Part shown: piece after piece, positions 34,611-44,562 of the stretch
Layout of the letters: each line of letters opens with the position of its first letter
Numbering within the stretch: the first letter of the stretch is position 1
Assembly: GCF_048593165.1 (NCBI RefSeq)
Contig: NZ_CP184271.1
Length of the DNA: 64,000 nt
Strand: one strand, 5' to 3'
From: Pectobacterium sp013449375
Lineage (GTDB): Bacteria > Pseudomonadota > Gammaproteobacteria > Enterobacterales > Enterobacteriaceae
The notes under the pieces: model-generated
Seen by the model: the letters and a program-made list of their open reading frames with translations, nothing else
The model's database searches: none
Told to the model about the DNA's origin: nothing
Translations under genes and position numbers: made by a program

Positions 34611-34800
34611 TTTTTTCTGCCTAACTATTTGACGTTGCCACTTTTTTCTACTGTGGCAGCGTCAATGATCCTCCCTCTTCTCGTACCATCCGTGATATTT
34701 CCTATTTTGCTATTCTGCGGCTTATCTCTGTTGTCCAAAACGATTCCATTGCGGTACTCTTGATTGACAGGCTGTGGAGTAACAGCTGTTTGGAGGAGCT

Positions 34801-35751
34801 ATGGCAAAGTATCAGAATTTACTGGTAGCTATTGACCCAAATCAGGATGACCAACCAGCGCTGCGTCGCGCGGTTTACCTGGTTCAGCGACTTGGCGGCC
34901 GCATCAAGGCATTTCTGCCGATTTATGATTTCTCTTATGAAATGACAACCCTGCTTTCCCCTGATGAACGGGTGGAAATGCGTCAGGGTGTTATCCAGCA
35001 GCGGACGGAGTGGATTGCAGAACAGTGTAAATACTACCTTGAAGCAGGCGTTCCAATCGAAATCAAAGTGGTGTGGCACAATAAACCCTTTGAAGCCATC
35101 ATTCGGGAAGTCACTTCCGGCCAGCACGACCTGTTGTTGAAAATGGCACATCAGCACGATCGGCTGGAAGCCGTCATCTTTACGCCGACCGACTGGCAGT
35201 TACTGCGTAAGTGCCCTTGCCCCGTGTGGATGGTCAAAGATCAGCCCTGGCCAACCGAAGGTCGAGCGCTGGTTGCCGTCAACTTGGCCAGCGAAGACCC
35301 GTATCACGATCCGCTTAATATCAAACTGGTATCGGAAACACTGGAGCTGGCACAGCATGTTGACCAGACCGAAGTTCATCTGGTTGGTGCCTACCCCGTA
35401 ACCCCCATTAATATCGCCATTGAGCTACCTGATTTCGATCCCAGCGTCTACAACGATGCAATTCGAGGACAGCATCTTATCGCCATGAAATCGCTACGGC
35501 AGAAATTCAGTCTGGATGAACGAGTAACGCACGTAGAAAAAGGCCTGCCAGAGGAAGTCATTCCCGATCTGGCGGAACATTTACAGGCGGGTGTCGTGGT
35601 GTTGGGTTCACTGGGCAGAACCGGCCTTTCCGCTGCGTTTATCGGCAACACCGTCGAGCACGTCATCGATCATTTGAAGTGTGATTTGCTTGCAATTAAA
35701 CCCGATGACTTTGTGTCACCGATCGCTTCAGAAGACGGCGACAACAGCTGA
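34801..35751 (+). CDS. uspE: Universal stress protein E
   Basis: A tandem Usp protein (316 aa): two universal-stress domains, the second ending in VVVLGSLGRTGLSAAFIGNTVEHVI, the typical ATP-loop-like motif. UspE is induced under stress, and in E. coli influences motility and aggregation. Strong ribosome site GGAGGAG. It follows fnr as in E. coli. Confidence 0.96.
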   Translation: MAKYQNLLVAIDPNQDDQPALRRAVYLVQRLGGRIKAFLPIYDFSYEMTTLLSPDERVEMRQGVIQQRTEWIAEQCKYYLEAGVPIEIKVVWHNKPFEAIIREVTSGQHDLLLKMAHQHDRLEAVIFTPTDWQLLRKCPCPVWMVKDQPWPTEGRALVAVNLASEDPYHDPLNIKLVSETLELAQHVDQTEVHLVGAYPVTPINIAIELPDFDPSVYNDAIRGQHLIAMKSLRQKFSLDERVTHVEKGLPEEVIPDLAEHLQAGVVVLGSLGRTGLSAAFIGNTVEHVIDHLKCDLLAIKPDDFVSPIASEDGDNS

Positions 35752-35780
35752 TTTCTTGTCTCGCTCGATTAGCGCCACAT

Positions 35781-35813
35781 AATGCCAGCCTCTTAGCGCT
35801 GGCATTATTTTTT
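35781..35813 (+). terminator. Terminator of uspE
   Basis: Stem AATGCCAGC (35781-35789) with GCTGGCATT (35798-35806), followed by a run of T. Confidence 0.85.
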
Positions 35814-35838
35814 GCAGCATAAAAACGATAGGCGCAAA

Positions 35839-35867
35839 AAAGGGGCGATTGTTCGCCCCTTTCGTTT
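35839..35867. terminator. Terminator downstream of pntB
   Basis: AAAGGGGCGA (35839-35848) pairs with TCGCCCCTTT (35853-35862), with a T-rich run on one strand and A-rich run on the other. Read from the minus strand it lies just after the pntB stop at 35885. Confidence 0.85.
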
Positions 35868-35884
35868 TCTACGACCTGCCGCGC

Positions 35885-37273
35885 TTACAGCGCTTTCAGA
35901 ATCGCTTCGACGCTATCTTTGGCATCGCCAAACAGCATCTGCGTATTCTCTTTAAAGAACAGTGGATTCTGCACGCCAGCGTAACCGGTATTCATAGAAC
36001 GCTTGAACACGATAACATTCTGCGCTTTCCACACTTCCAGAACAGGCATACCTGCGATTGGGCTATGTGGATCTTCCTGCGCAGCCGGGTTAACAGTGTC
36101 ATTCGCACCAATGACCAGCACAGTGTCGGTATCGGTGAAATCATCGTTGATTTCATCCATTTCCAACACGATGTCGTAAGGCACTTTGGCTTCTGCCAAC
36201 AGCACGTTCATGTGACCAGGCAAGCGCCCTGCAACCGGGTGAATACCAAAGCGAACGTTGATGCCGCGCGCGCGCAGTTTTGCGGTGATGTCATGCACAG
36301 GGTACTGCGCCTGCGCGACTGCCATGCCGTATCCCGGAGTGATGATGACCGAGGTTGAGTTCTTGAGCAAATCAGCCACGTCTTCCGCTGAAGCCTCACG
36401 ATATTCACCGACCTCTTCACTCTCACCAGAAGAAACGCCGTCCGTACCAAAACCGCCGGCAATAACGCTGATGAAGGAGCGGTTCATCGCTTTACACATA
36501 ATGTAAGACAGAATCGCACCCGAAGAACCCACCAGAGCACCGGTCACGATCAGCAGGTCATTGCTCAGCATGAAGCCTGCGGCCGCGGCGGCCCAACCGG
36601 AATAGGAGTTCAGCATAGAAACGACGACCGGCATGTCTGCACCACCAATCGACGCAACCAGATGCCAGCCAAACACCAGCGCAATGGCCGTCATCACAAT
36701 CAGCGCAAGAACCTGCAATGCTACGCTGCCCGTATTGACGAAAACCAGAAGCAGCAGGAAGGATACAACCAGCGCCGCCAGATTCATTTTGTGGCGATGA
36801 GGCAGCATCAACGGCTTGGAAGAGATTTTTCCGCGCAGTTTGCCGAAAGCAACAACCGAGCCTGTGAAGGTCACGGCACCGATGAAGATCCCCAGGAATA
36901 CCTCCGTCAAATGGATATTGACCATCACCGGATCGGTAATTTCACCGTGATCGAGGAAGCTGTTAAAGCCAACCAGTACCGCAGCCAAGCCCACAAAACT
37001 GTGGAGGATAGCGACCAATTCTGGCATTTCGGTCATTTCAACTTTACGTGCCAGATAAATACCGATTGATCCACCGATCGCCATCGCAACGATGATCCAG
37101 CCAACGTTGCCAGAATCCGGCCCCAGAATCGTTGCGACTAGCGCAAGCGCCATCCCGCTGATACCGAAGATATTCCCTTGTTGCGACGTTTCGTGCTTGG
37201 ACAAACCCGCCAAACTGAAAATAAAGAGAATTGCGGCAACAATGTATGCAGCAGTTACTAATCCACCAGACAT
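35885..37273 (-). CDS. pntB: NAD(P) transhydrogenase subunit beta
   Basis: The proton-pumping transhydrogenase PntAB couples hydride transfer from NADH to NADP+ with proton flow. This beta subunit (462 aa) has about nine membrane helices and the C-terminal NADP-binding domain (VIITPGYGMAVAQAQYPVHD, then PVAGRLPGHMNVLLAEA). It follows pntA by 10 bases in the same operon. Confidence 0.97.
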   Translation of the reverse strand: MSGGLVTAAYIVAAILFIFSLAGLSKHETSQQGNIFGISGMALALVATILGPDSGNVGWIIVAMAIGGSIGIYLARKVEMTEMPELVAILHSFVGLAAVLVGFNSFLDHGEITDPVMVNIHLTEVFLGIFIGAVTFTGSVVAFGKLRGKISSKPLMLPHRHKMNLAALVVSFLLLLVFVNTGSVALQVLALIVMTAIALVFGWHLVASIGGADMPVVVSMLNSYSGWAAAAAGFMLSNDLLIVTGALVGSSGAILSYIMCKAMNRSFISVIAGGFGTDGVSSGESEEVGEYREASAEDVADLLKNSTSVIITPGYGMAVAQAQYPVHDITAKLRARGINVRFGIHPVAGRLPGHMNVLLAEAKVPYDIVLEMDEINDDFTDTDTVLVIGANDTVNPAAQEDPHSPIAGMPVLEVWKAQNVIVFKRSMNTGYAGVQNPLFFKENTQMLFGDAKDSVEAILKAL

Positions 37274-37283
37274 GTGTTACCCC

Positions 37284-38810
37284 TTAGTTTTTACGGAACA
37301 TTTTCAGCATGCGCTGAGTCACGGTGAAACCACCGAAAATATTGATGCTGGCGATCAATACGGCAATGAATGAGAAGAACGACACCCATCCGCCGTGACC
37401 GATCTGCAACAATGCTCCGACAACGATAATGCCTGATATTGCGTTAGTGACTGACATCAATGGCGTGTGCAAGGCGTGGCTGACATTCCAGACAACGTAA
37501 TAGCCCACCACACAAGACAGCGCAAAAACGGTAAAGTGAGACAGGAACTCTTTCGGTGCGGCATCGGCCAACCAGCCAAACAGCAGAATGGCAATCGCGA
37601 GAAATGCATATTTCTTCCACGGCGATGTCGGCTTGGCTTCTTCTTTCACCACCGCGGCAGGTTTGGCCTGCTGTGGCTGCGCTGAAACCTGAATTGGCGG
37701 TGCTGGCCAGGTTATTTCACCTTCTTTAACGACGGTAACGCCGCGAATAACGGTATCGTCAAAATCGACAGTGATCTCGCCGTTTTTCTCTTTGCAGAGC
37801 AATTTCAGCAAGTTAACCAGGTTGGTGCCGTAAAGCTGTGAGGATTGCGTCGGCAGACGGCTGGGTAAATCGGTATAACCGATAATTTTGACGCCGTTTT
37901 CCGTCACGGTAACGCGATCGGCCACGGTCAACTCACAGTTTCCGCCCGTTTGCGCCGCTAAATCGACAATCACGCTGCCAGGCTTCATGCTCAGCACCAT
38001 TTCTTTGGTGATCAGGCGCGGAGCCGGTTTTCCAGGTATCAGTGCGGTAGTGACGATAATGTCGACTTCTTTCGCCTGTGCAGCAAACAGTTCCATCTCG
38101 GCTTTGATAAAGGCTTCAGACATGACTTTGGCATAGCCGTCACCGCTACCCGCTTCTTCTTCAAAGTCGAGTTCAAGGAACTCGGCGCCCATGCTTTTAA
38201 CCTGCTCTTTTACTTCAGGTCGAGTATCAAAAGCACGAACGATAGCACCTAAGCTACCCGCTGCGCCGATCGCAGCCAAACCAGCCACACCCGCACCGAT
38301 AATCATGACTTTGGCAGGTGGAACTTTACCCGCAGCGGTAATTTGCCCGGTAAAGAAGCGGCCAAACTCGTGAGCAGCTTCAACGATGGCGCGATAGCCA
38401 GCAATGTTGGCCATCGAGCTGAGTGCATCCAGTGATTGCGCGCGCGAGATACGCGGCACGGAATCCATCGCCATCACCGTCACCTGACGGGCCGCCAGTT
38501 TCTCCAGCAGAGCTGGATTTTGCGCTGGCCAGATAAAGCTGACAACCGTACTGCCCGCCCGGGTCAGTTCGATTTCATCATCCTGTGGCGCATTCACCTT
38601 CAGGACGATATCGGATTGCCAGACTTCCGAACTGTCAACAATCGACGCGCCGGCTTCTTCATATGCCGCATCGTCAAAACTTGCCAGTTTTCCCGCTTCA
38701 CGTTCTATTGAGACCGTAAAACCCAGTTTCAGCAGCTGTTCAACCGTTTTCGGCGTCGCTGCGACACGGGCTTCATTGGCCAACCGCTCTCTTGGTACAC
38801 CAATACGCAT
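37284..38810 (-). CDS. pntA: NAD(P) transhydrogenase subunit alpha
   Basis: Alpha subunit (508 aa) of PntAB. The N-terminal NAD-binding domain holds MIIGAGVAGLAAIGAAGSLG; the RQ loop region and C-terminal membrane helices (ALSCVVGYYVVWNV) are present. Between the soluble and membrane domains lies a Pro/Ala-rich linker. It is the first gene of the operon and starts at an ATG with AAGGG upstream. Confidence 0.97.
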   Translation of the reverse strand: MRIGVPRERLANEARVAATPKTVEQLLKLGFTVSIEREAGKLASFDDAAYEEAGASIVDSSEVWQSDIVLKVNAPQDDEIELTRAGSTVVSFIWPAQNPALLEKLAARQVTVMAMDSVPRISRAQSLDALSSMANIAGYRAIVEAAHEFGRFFTGQITAAGKVPPAKVMIIGAGVAGLAAIGAAGSLGAIVRAFDTRPEVKEQVKSMGAEFLELDFEEEAGSGDGYAKVMSEAFIKAEMELFAAQAKEVDIIVTTALIPGKPAPRLITKEMVLSMKPGSVIVDLAAQTGGNCELTVADRVTVTENGVKIIGYTDLPSRLPTQSSQLYGTNLVNLLKLLCKEKNGEITVDFDDTVIRGVTVVKEGEITWPAPPIQVSAQPQQAKPAAVVKEEAKPTSPWKKYAFLAIAILLFGWLADAAPKEFLSHFTVFALSCVVGYYVVWNVSHALHTPLMSVTNAISGIIVVGALLQIGHGGWVSFFSFIAVLIASINIFGGFTVTQRMLKMFRKN

Positions 38811-39391
38811 ACTGATACCCTTTTCGCTTATTTTTAACGAAGGTTATTATTCTCACCCTACTCTGTTATACAAATTCGCCGAGACCTGCTGCACCCTGTA
38901 TCCCCGCATTCACGCGGTAGGAAGAGAGTTTTATCATCTTCTTACCACACGCTTTTTTGGGGCGTCTCACTGTAGGCGAACTCATTTATAACGTACTGAA
39001 AATGTGATCGATGATCCATAAATAAAATGAATTTCACAGAAAAGCCGAGTTATCACAGGTTATGCCAGCGTTTCTTGGTCGAAAATCATGCTCTTCTCTG
39101 TCTTTTGTAGCATTCTTACAGAAGTATTTTTCGGGGTTGTTTCACAAAAATGGTGTGTTACAAGGTTGTTAATGTGATAAATCACATAAATATCCCTTAT
39201 GATGGAAAAACAATCATTAACCGTTATTATTAGCACTTTTCTTGTTCAGAACCGAAGCATTACGGCTTTTCAGTCCTGCTGAAAATGCTAAAGCACAAGA
39301 ATTTATTCCGTGCGATAATCAGCCCTATTCCGTTACAGGTTGATTGCTATACCTTAAATAATTCGAGTTGCAGGAAAGCGAAAGGATTTTT
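38811..39391. other. Divergent intergenic region pntA - ydgH
   Basis: About 580 bases with no convincing coding sequence. It contains the palindrome at 39172-39187 and, close to ydgH, a short segment ATAATTCGAGTTGCAGGAAA (about 39359-39378) that resembles part of an interspersed repeat common in Pectobacterium-type genomes (from memory). Promoters of both genes must lie here. Confidence 0.5.
39172..39187. promoter_or_regulatory. 16-bp perfect palindrome upstream of ydgH
   Basis: ATGTGATAAATCACAT is a perfect inverted repeat. The half-site is CRP/FNR-like (TGTGA) but the spacing is 4 instead of 6, so the binding protein is not evident. Confidence 0.5.
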
Positions 39392-40345
39392 ATGAAGCTG
39401 AAGACTACTGTTATTGCGTCCACGTTATTGTTATCACTCTCGGCATTTTCAGCGCAGGCTGCACAGGAACTGACGCCTGAGCAGGCAAAATCCCTGCAAC
39501 CCTTTGAACGAATTACGTTTAAGGGCCGTTTTCATGCGATCAATGAAGCAGTCGCAGCAGCCTCAACGCGCGCTGACAAATTGGGTGCAGAGTCGTTTTA
39601 TGTTCAGTCAATGACGGATACTAACTCCGGCGACTACTGGAATGTGACTGTCGATCTGTACCATAAAGATGCTCCTAAAGCGGAACAAAACGTGCAATAT
39701 CGCACCATCTACGGTGTGAAAGAACTGCCGAAAGATGCAGCCTATCTGATAGAACCCTATGACACCGTAACGGTAAGTGGTTTATTCAGCACTCAGCCCG
39801 ATTTGATCGAGGCCATAGCGAAAGCGGCAAAAGAGAAAAATGCGGACTCGTTTTACATCGTCCGCCAGATCGACGTGAACTCGAATAGTGCGAATCAAAA
39901 GGCTACCGCATTTATCTATAAAGCCGATGCGCCAAAACGTCAGCTTCAGCGTCCTGATGCAATCCCTGCTGATTCTGATGCAGGTCGCGCCGCTCTGGCT
40001 GCCGGTGGAGCAGAAGCCGCCAAAGTAGAAATCCCAGGGGTTGCTTACTCGGATAGCCCTAGCCGCAGCGTGGGCAACTTCTTTGAAACACAGTCGTCAA
40101 AAGGTGGACGTTACACGGTAACGCTATCTGATGGCACACAGATTCAGGAACTGAATAATGTCACGGCGGCCCAGATGGTGCCTTTCGATTCCATCCAGTT
40201 CCGCGGTAACTACACCAATATTACACAAATATCCGAAGCTGTTGCTAAACGCGCGGGCGAGAAAGGTGCCAAGTATTACCACATCACCAGACAGTGGGAA
40301 GGCAAAGGCAACAACATGACCATCAGCGCCGATCTCTATAAATAA
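39392..40345 (+). CDS. ydgH: YdgH, triple DUF1471 (YhcN/BhsA-type) periplasmic protein
   Basis: A 317-aa secreted protein with a signal peptide (ends SAFSAQA). It carries three copies of the DUF1471 domain, each with a strand-helix pattern: ITFKGRFHAINEAVAAASTR, TVSGLFSTQPDLIEAIAKAA and IQFRGNYTNITQISEAVAKR. Such domains occur in stress-response proteins (BhsA, McbA); YdgH itself is linked to envelope stress and has no clear biochemical role. The start at ATG 39392 (AAAGGA upstream) gives a proper signal peptide; an upstream in-frame start exists. Confidence 0.92.
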   Translation: MKLKTTVIASTLLLSLSAFSAQAAQELTPEQAKSLQPFERITFKGRFHAINEAVAAASTRADKLGAESFYVQSMTDTNSGDYWNVTVDLYHKDAPKAEQNVQYRTIYGVKELPKDAAYLIEPYDTVTVSGLFSTQPDLIEAIAKAAKEKNADSFYIVRQIDVNSNSANQKATAFIYKADAPKRQLQRPDAIPADSDAGRAALAAGGAEAAKVEIPGVAYSDSPSRSVGNFFETQSSKGGRYTVTLSDGTQIQELNNVTAAQMVPFDSIQFRGNYTNITQISEAVAKRAGEKGAKYYHITRQWEGKGNNMTISADLYK

Positions 40346-40391
40346 CAGCGATCGTGTTGCGTTGTAGAATACAACCAACGTTTATAAACAC

Positions 40392-40418
40392 AAAAACCCG
40401 CGATATCGCGGGTTTTTT
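40392..40418. terminator. Bidirectional terminator between ydgH and kdsA
   Basis: AAAAACCCGCGA-TATCGCGGGTTTTT is a perfect inverted repeat with A-run and T-run flanks. Confidence 0.9.
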
Positions 40419-40439
40419 TAATCGACGGTAAGCAGAAGA

Positions 40440-41294
40440 TTACTTACTGGTGTCCAGCTCTGGGAAGTTTTTCACCAGATCGTCAATCGCCTTGATCTGT
40501 TGCAGGAACGGCTCCAACTTATCCAGCGGCAGCGCAGACGGGCCATCGCATTTTGCATTCGCGGGATCTGGGTGAGCTTCAATGAATAGCCCTGCCAGAC
40601 CAACAGCCATACCGGCGCGCGCCAGTTCCGTCACTTGTCCACGACGTCCACCGGACGCGGCACCAAATGGGTCGCGGCACTGTAGCGCGTGCGTAACGTC
40701 AAAAATCACTGGTGAACCGTTAGAAACCTGCTTCATGACATTGAAGCCGAGCATATCAACAACCAAGTTGTCGTAACCGAAGTTGCTACCGCGATCGCAC
40801 AAAATGACCTGATCGTTGCCGCCTTCGATGAACTTATCGACGATGTTGCCCATTTGCCCTGGGCTGACGAACTGGGGCTTTTTCACGTTGATGACCGCAC
40901 CCGTTTTCGCCATTGCTTCGACCAGGTCAGTTTGACGTGCCAGAAACGCAGGAAGCTGGATCACATCAACCACATCGGCAACCGGCTGCGCCTGATGTGC
41001 TTCATGCACGTCAGTGATAATTTTTACGCCAAAGGTTTGTTTCAGTTCCTGGAAGATCTTCATCCCTTCTTCCAGACCAGGACCACGGTAAGAGTGAATT
41101 GAAGAGCGGTTAGCCTTATCGAATGACGCCTTGAACACGTAAGGAATGCCTAACTTCTGCGTGACCGTGACGTAATGCTCACAAATGCGCATCGCCAGAT
41201 CGCGTGATTCAAGAACATTCATGCCGCCAAACAGCACAAAAGGCAGATTATTGGCGACCGGGATATCCCCTATCTTGACCACTTTATTCGTCAT
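40440..41294 (-). CDS. kdsA: 2-dehydro-3-deoxyphosphooctonate aldolase (KDO8P synthase)
   Basis: Makes KDO-8-phosphate for lipopolysaccharide from arabinose-5-phosphate and phosphoenolpyruvate. Length (284 aa) and family blocks (PFVLFGGMNVLESRDLAM, SFDKANRSSIHSYRGPG, VFDVTHALQCRDPFGAASGG) are all present. It belongs to the conserved enterobacterial cluster hemA-prfA-prmC-sirB2-sirB1-kdsA. Confidence 0.97.
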   Translation of the reverse strand: MTNKVVKIGDIPVANNLPFVLFGGMNVLESRDLAMRICEHYVTVTQKLGIPYVFKASFDKANRSSIHSYRGPGLEEGMKIFQELKQTFGVKIITDVHEAHQAQPVADVVDVIQLPAFLARQTDLVEAMAKTGAVINVKKPQFVSPGQMGNIVDKFIEGGNDQVILCDRGSNFGYDNLVVDMLGFNVMKQVSNGSPVIFDVTHALQCRDPFGAASGGRRGQVTELARAGMAVGLAGLFIEAHPDPANAKCDGPSALPLDKLEPFLQQIKAIDDLVKNFPELDTSK

Positions 41295-41369
41295 ACTTTT
41301 ACCTTCATGTCGGGAAATAAATTAACGCTGCATTACTGTAAAACGGGTTCTTAATGTAAGACTGTTTTT

Positions 41370-42179
41370 TTAATGCAAGACAATCTGTTTCTGCTCTATC
41401 GAGTGAATCTGTACTTTTATCATTTCACTCACTGGGTCTTCTGGGCACTGTTCAACGAAATAGTTGAGATCGGACAACGCAATATGGTCGCAATCCAACT
41501 GCGCATAAATCAGGCCGCGATCGCGGATTTCATACGGATCATCCGGGTCAAATTGCAGCACCGCTTCGCTGGCTCTTAACGCGAGTTCCATCTGTTTTTC
41601 TTCCATCAGTGCAACTTTCAACGTGTCGAGCATTTTACGCACGATCAGGACATTCTCTGCTTCATCCAGATCTTCATCCAGCAGACGGGTTGATGGGCCG
41701 ATGTTACCTTTCAGCCAAACTTCCAGCACATGCTCACTCAGCGTATCGCCATTTAGCGGATTAATTAGCCACATCTCTTCGTCGAGCCAGTCTGCACGTA
41801 GAATCAGCTGCGTCGGGAAAATCACCGGCATCAGCGGCAGACCAAGCTCATTGGCGATGTGCAGGAAGATAACGCCTAGTGACACGGGCAGACCCTGACG
41901 AGATTCAAGCACTTTATCGAGCCACAGTGCATCAGACAGGCGATAAACCCCGCCCGCACCGCCGAATCCCCAAGTGTGATAAAACAACTCAATCAGCTTT
42001 TCAAGCTGAAGATCTTGTTCGAGATCGTCAGGAATAGCGGCTCGAGCGTTCTCAACCAGCTGTTGCAGATTTTGCCGCACATCCTGAGCGGGAAAGTCGC
42101 GGCGAATAGCCTGTGAAACCAACACGACACCATCACTTAGCAGCGACTGGTTGAATTCAAAATCAGCAATAGCACTCAT
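41370..42179 (-). CDS. sirB1: SirB1 family protein
   Basis: A 269-aa protein with a transglutaminase-like N-terminal region and tetratricopeptide-like C-terminal segment (MELALRASEAVLQFDPDDPY). The start at 42179 is chosen because it follows the sirB2 stop directly and the product aligns with the E. coli start; an in-frame extension upstream would run through sirB2. The exact role is unknown; the family was first found near a Salmonella regulator of invasion. Confidence 0.88.
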   Translation of the reverse strand: MSAIADFEFNQSLLSDGVVLVSQAIRRDFPAQDVRQNLQQLVENARAAIPDDLEQDLQLEKLIELFYHTWGFGGAGGVYRLSDALWLDKVLESRQGLPVSLGVIFLHIANELGLPLMPVIFPTQLILRADWLDEEMWLINPLNGDTLSEHVLEVWLKGNIGPSTRLLDEDLDEAENVLIVRKMLDTLKVALMEEKQMELALRASEAVLQFDPDDPYEIRDRGLIYAQLDCDHIALSDLNYFVEQCPEDPVSEMIKVQIHSIEQKQIVLH

Positions 42180-42181
42180 AA

Positions 42182-42583
42182 TTATTCCATCAGCAACGGT
42201 GACTGAGTCAGAGCCAACAGCACGACCCCACCAAAGCATATTAAAGCAGATACAAACGCCAGCCAGCGAACGTTCTGACTACGGGGGCGTTTCCCCAAGG
42301 CGATCGCGCCAAGAAGGATATAAATAATAACGCCAAACAGCTTTTCCGTCAGCCAGCTTTGCTCGGGAGTAAACGGATAAGTGTGGCTAAGCGTGATTAA
42401 ACCAATACCGCTGATTAATAACAAGGTATCGTTAATATGCGGCAGGATTTTTACCCAGCGCTGTTGCAGCAACGCTGATTGCCGACACAGCCAGAAAAAA
42501 CGAATAATAAACAGAGAAATACTGATGCCAACCGTTGCCAGATGCAGATATATCATGGCTGGGTAAAGAGTTATCACGTCCAT
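42182..42583 (-). CDS. sirB2: SirB2, inner-membrane protein
   Basis: A 133-aa membrane protein with four hydrophobic segments (IYLHLATVGISISLFIIRFF, ILPHINDTLLLISGIGLI, LFGVIIYILLGAIAL, FVSALICFGGVVLLAL). Function unknown. It lies five bases after the stop of prmC in the operon. Confidence 0.9.
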   Translation of the reverse strand: MDVITLYPAMIYLHLATVGISISLFIIRFFWLCRQSALLQQRWVKILPHINDTLLLISGIGLITLSHTYPFTPEQSWLTEKLFGVIIYILLGAIALGKRPRSQNVRWLAFVSALICFGGVVLLALTQSPLLME

Positions 42584-42588
42584 TGCTC

Positions 42589-43434
42589 CTAATGCGTTGG
42601 GATATCCAACCAGCGTCCTAATGACACGCGGTCATTGCCACCGTAGTCCTGACAGGTTTCTATTTGCGTGAATCCGCGTGCCTGCAAAAGCTGACGCACT
42701 GCCTCAGCCTGTTGCCAGCCATGTTCCAGCAGTAACCAGCCACCGTTCTCTAAATAATGCGGGGCAGATTCAATGATGGTGCGTAAATCCGCCAACCCGT
42801 TGTCGGCGGCAATCAACGCGCTGGCCGGCTCAAAACGAACATCGCCCTGCGACAAGTGCACATCATCCGCATCGATATACGGTGGATTACTGGCGATGAG
42901 CGCAAAGCGCGTTTGATCAAGCGGTGAATACCAGCTTCCTGACAAGAAACAGGCATTGTTGAGCCCCAATTGCCGGGCATTTTTCGTCGCTAACGCGACA
43001 GCGTCTGGTTGAACATCAACACCCGTCACCCTGCAATCGCGCCGCTCACTGGCCAGAGCCAGCGCAATCGCTCCAGTTCCAGTACCCAAATCCAGTACGG
43101 CACACGGCGTTTGAGGCAGGCGCAGCAGCGCCTGTTCGACCAGGCACTCGGTATCGGGGCGGGGAATCAGCGTAGCGGGCGACACAGCCAGCGGCAGTGA
43201 CCAGAACTCACGCTCGCCGATCAAATAAGCGATAGGTTCGCCCTGTTCACGACGCGCCAACAATTCAGCTAATTTCTGCTGTTCAACCGCGTTCAGCTCA
43301 GTTTCACCAAACGCCAGCAGGAACGTGCGGGGCTTGCCAGTTACAAAACCCAGCAAAATCTCCGCATCTCGTTTCGGGCTTTCTCCCGCCGCAAGCTGAG
43401 TTGCGGCAGAGAGTAACCAATCCTGATAGGTCAT
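42589..43434 (-). CDS. prmC: Release-factor glutamine methyltransferase
   Basis: Methylates the glutamine of the GGQ motif in release factors 1 and 2. Signature VLDLGTGTGAIALALA (SAM site) and NPPY (in IASNPPYID) are present; length 281 aa is normal. The start overlaps the prfA stop by one base, so the substrate and enzyme genes are coupled. Confidence 0.97.
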   Translation of the reverse strand: MTYQDWLLSAATQLAAGESPKRDAEILLGFVTGKPRTFLLAFGETELNAVEQQKLAELLARREQGEPIAYLIGEREFWSLPLAVSPATLIPRPDTECLVEQALLRLPQTPCAVLDLGTGTGAIALALASERRDCRVTGVDVQPDAVALATKNARQLGLNNACFLSGSWYSPLDQTRFALIASNPPYIDADDVHLSQGDVRFEPASALIAADNGLADLRTIIESAPHYLENGGWLLLEHGWQQAEAVRQLLQARGFTQIETCQDYGGNDRVSLGRWLDIPTH

Positions 43435-44516
43435 TATTCCTGCTCGGACAGCGCAGCAAGCTGATCGGCCTGGTATTCCTGCACAACGGGCTGAATCAGC
43501 GTATCCAGTTTCCCTTCCATGACTTCATCCAGACGGTAAAGCGTCAGGTTAATGCGATGATCGGTCACCCTTCCCTGCGGGAAATTGTAGGTACGGATGC
43601 GGTCAGAGCGATCGCCGCTGCCAAGCAGGTTACGTCGAGTTGACGCTTCTTCCTGCTGACGTTTCTGCACTTCTGCCGCACGAATACGCGCCCCCAGCAC
43701 AGACAGCGCTTTGGCTTTGTTTTTATGCTGTGAACGCTCGTCCTGACATTCCACGACAATACCGGTTGGCAAGTGAGTAATACGGATGGCGGAATCGGTG
43801 GTGTTAACGTGCTGGCCGCCCGCGCCAGAAGAACGGAAGGTGTCAATACGCAAATCCGCCGGGTTGATGTCCGGCAGTTCCGCTTCCGGTACTTCCGCCA
43901 TCACGGCGACCGTACAGGCCGAGGTATGGATACGCCCTTGAGACTCCGTGGCAGGAACACGCTGCACGCGATGGCCACCGGATTCGAACTTGAGTTGACC
44001 GTACACGCCGTCGCCAGAGATTTTAGCGATAACTTCTTTATAACCGCCATGTTCGCCATCGCTGGCGCTCATCACCTCAACGCGCCAGCGGCGTGATTCG
44101 GCATACCGGCTGTACATGCGAAACAGATCGCCGGCAAAAATCGCGGCTTCGTCGCCGCCTGTCCCCGCACGCACTTCCAGAAAACAGCCGCGCTCATCAT
44201 CGGGATCTTTCGGCAACAACAGCACCTGGAGCTGTTGCTCCAGCGCTTCAATGGTCGCTTTACCCTCTTTCAATTCTTCCTGCGCCATATCGCGCATTTC
44301 AGGATCGTCCAGCATCATTTCTGCGGTCTGTTGATCCTCTTGCGCCTGCTGCCATTGCTGGAAACAGCGAGTAATATCAGTGAGCTGAGCATATTCTCGC
44401 GACAACGCGCGAAAACGATCCATATCAGCGATGACGCTGGGCTCACCGAGTAACGCCTGGACTTCTTCATGGCGTTCTTGTAACGCTTCCAGTTTAGCAA
44501 CAATAGAAGGCTTCAT
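43434..44516 (-). CDS. prfA: Peptide chain release factor 1
   Basis: Recognises UAA and UAG stop codons. It shows the GGQ motif in RSSGAGGQHVNTTDSA. Start chosen at ATG 44516 (MKPSIVAKLEALQERHEE), which gives the usual 360 aa; an in-frame upstream extension would overlap hemA. It belongs to the hemA-prfA-prmC operon. Confidence 0.97.
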   Translation of the reverse strand: MKPSIVAKLEALQERHEEVQALLGEPSVIADMDRFRALSREYAQLTDITRCFQQWQQAQEDQQTAEMMLDDPEMRDMAQEELKEGKATIEALEQQLQVLLLPKDPDDERGCFLEVRAGTGGDEAAIFAGDLFRMYSRYAESRRWRVEVMSASDGEHGGYKEVIAKISGDGVYGQLKFESGGHRVQRVPATESQGRIHTSACTVAVMAEVPEAELPDINPADLRIDTFRSSGAGGQHVNTTDSAIRITHLPTGIVVECQDERSQHKNKAKALSVLGARIRAAEVQKRQQEEASTRRNLLGSGDRSDRIRTYNFPQGRVTDHRINLTLYRLDEVMEGKLDTLIQPVVQEYQADQLAALSEQE

Positions 44517-44562
44517 GCGGGCGGTTAAATCCTGTAGTAGAAATAAATAGTAGAGATGAATG

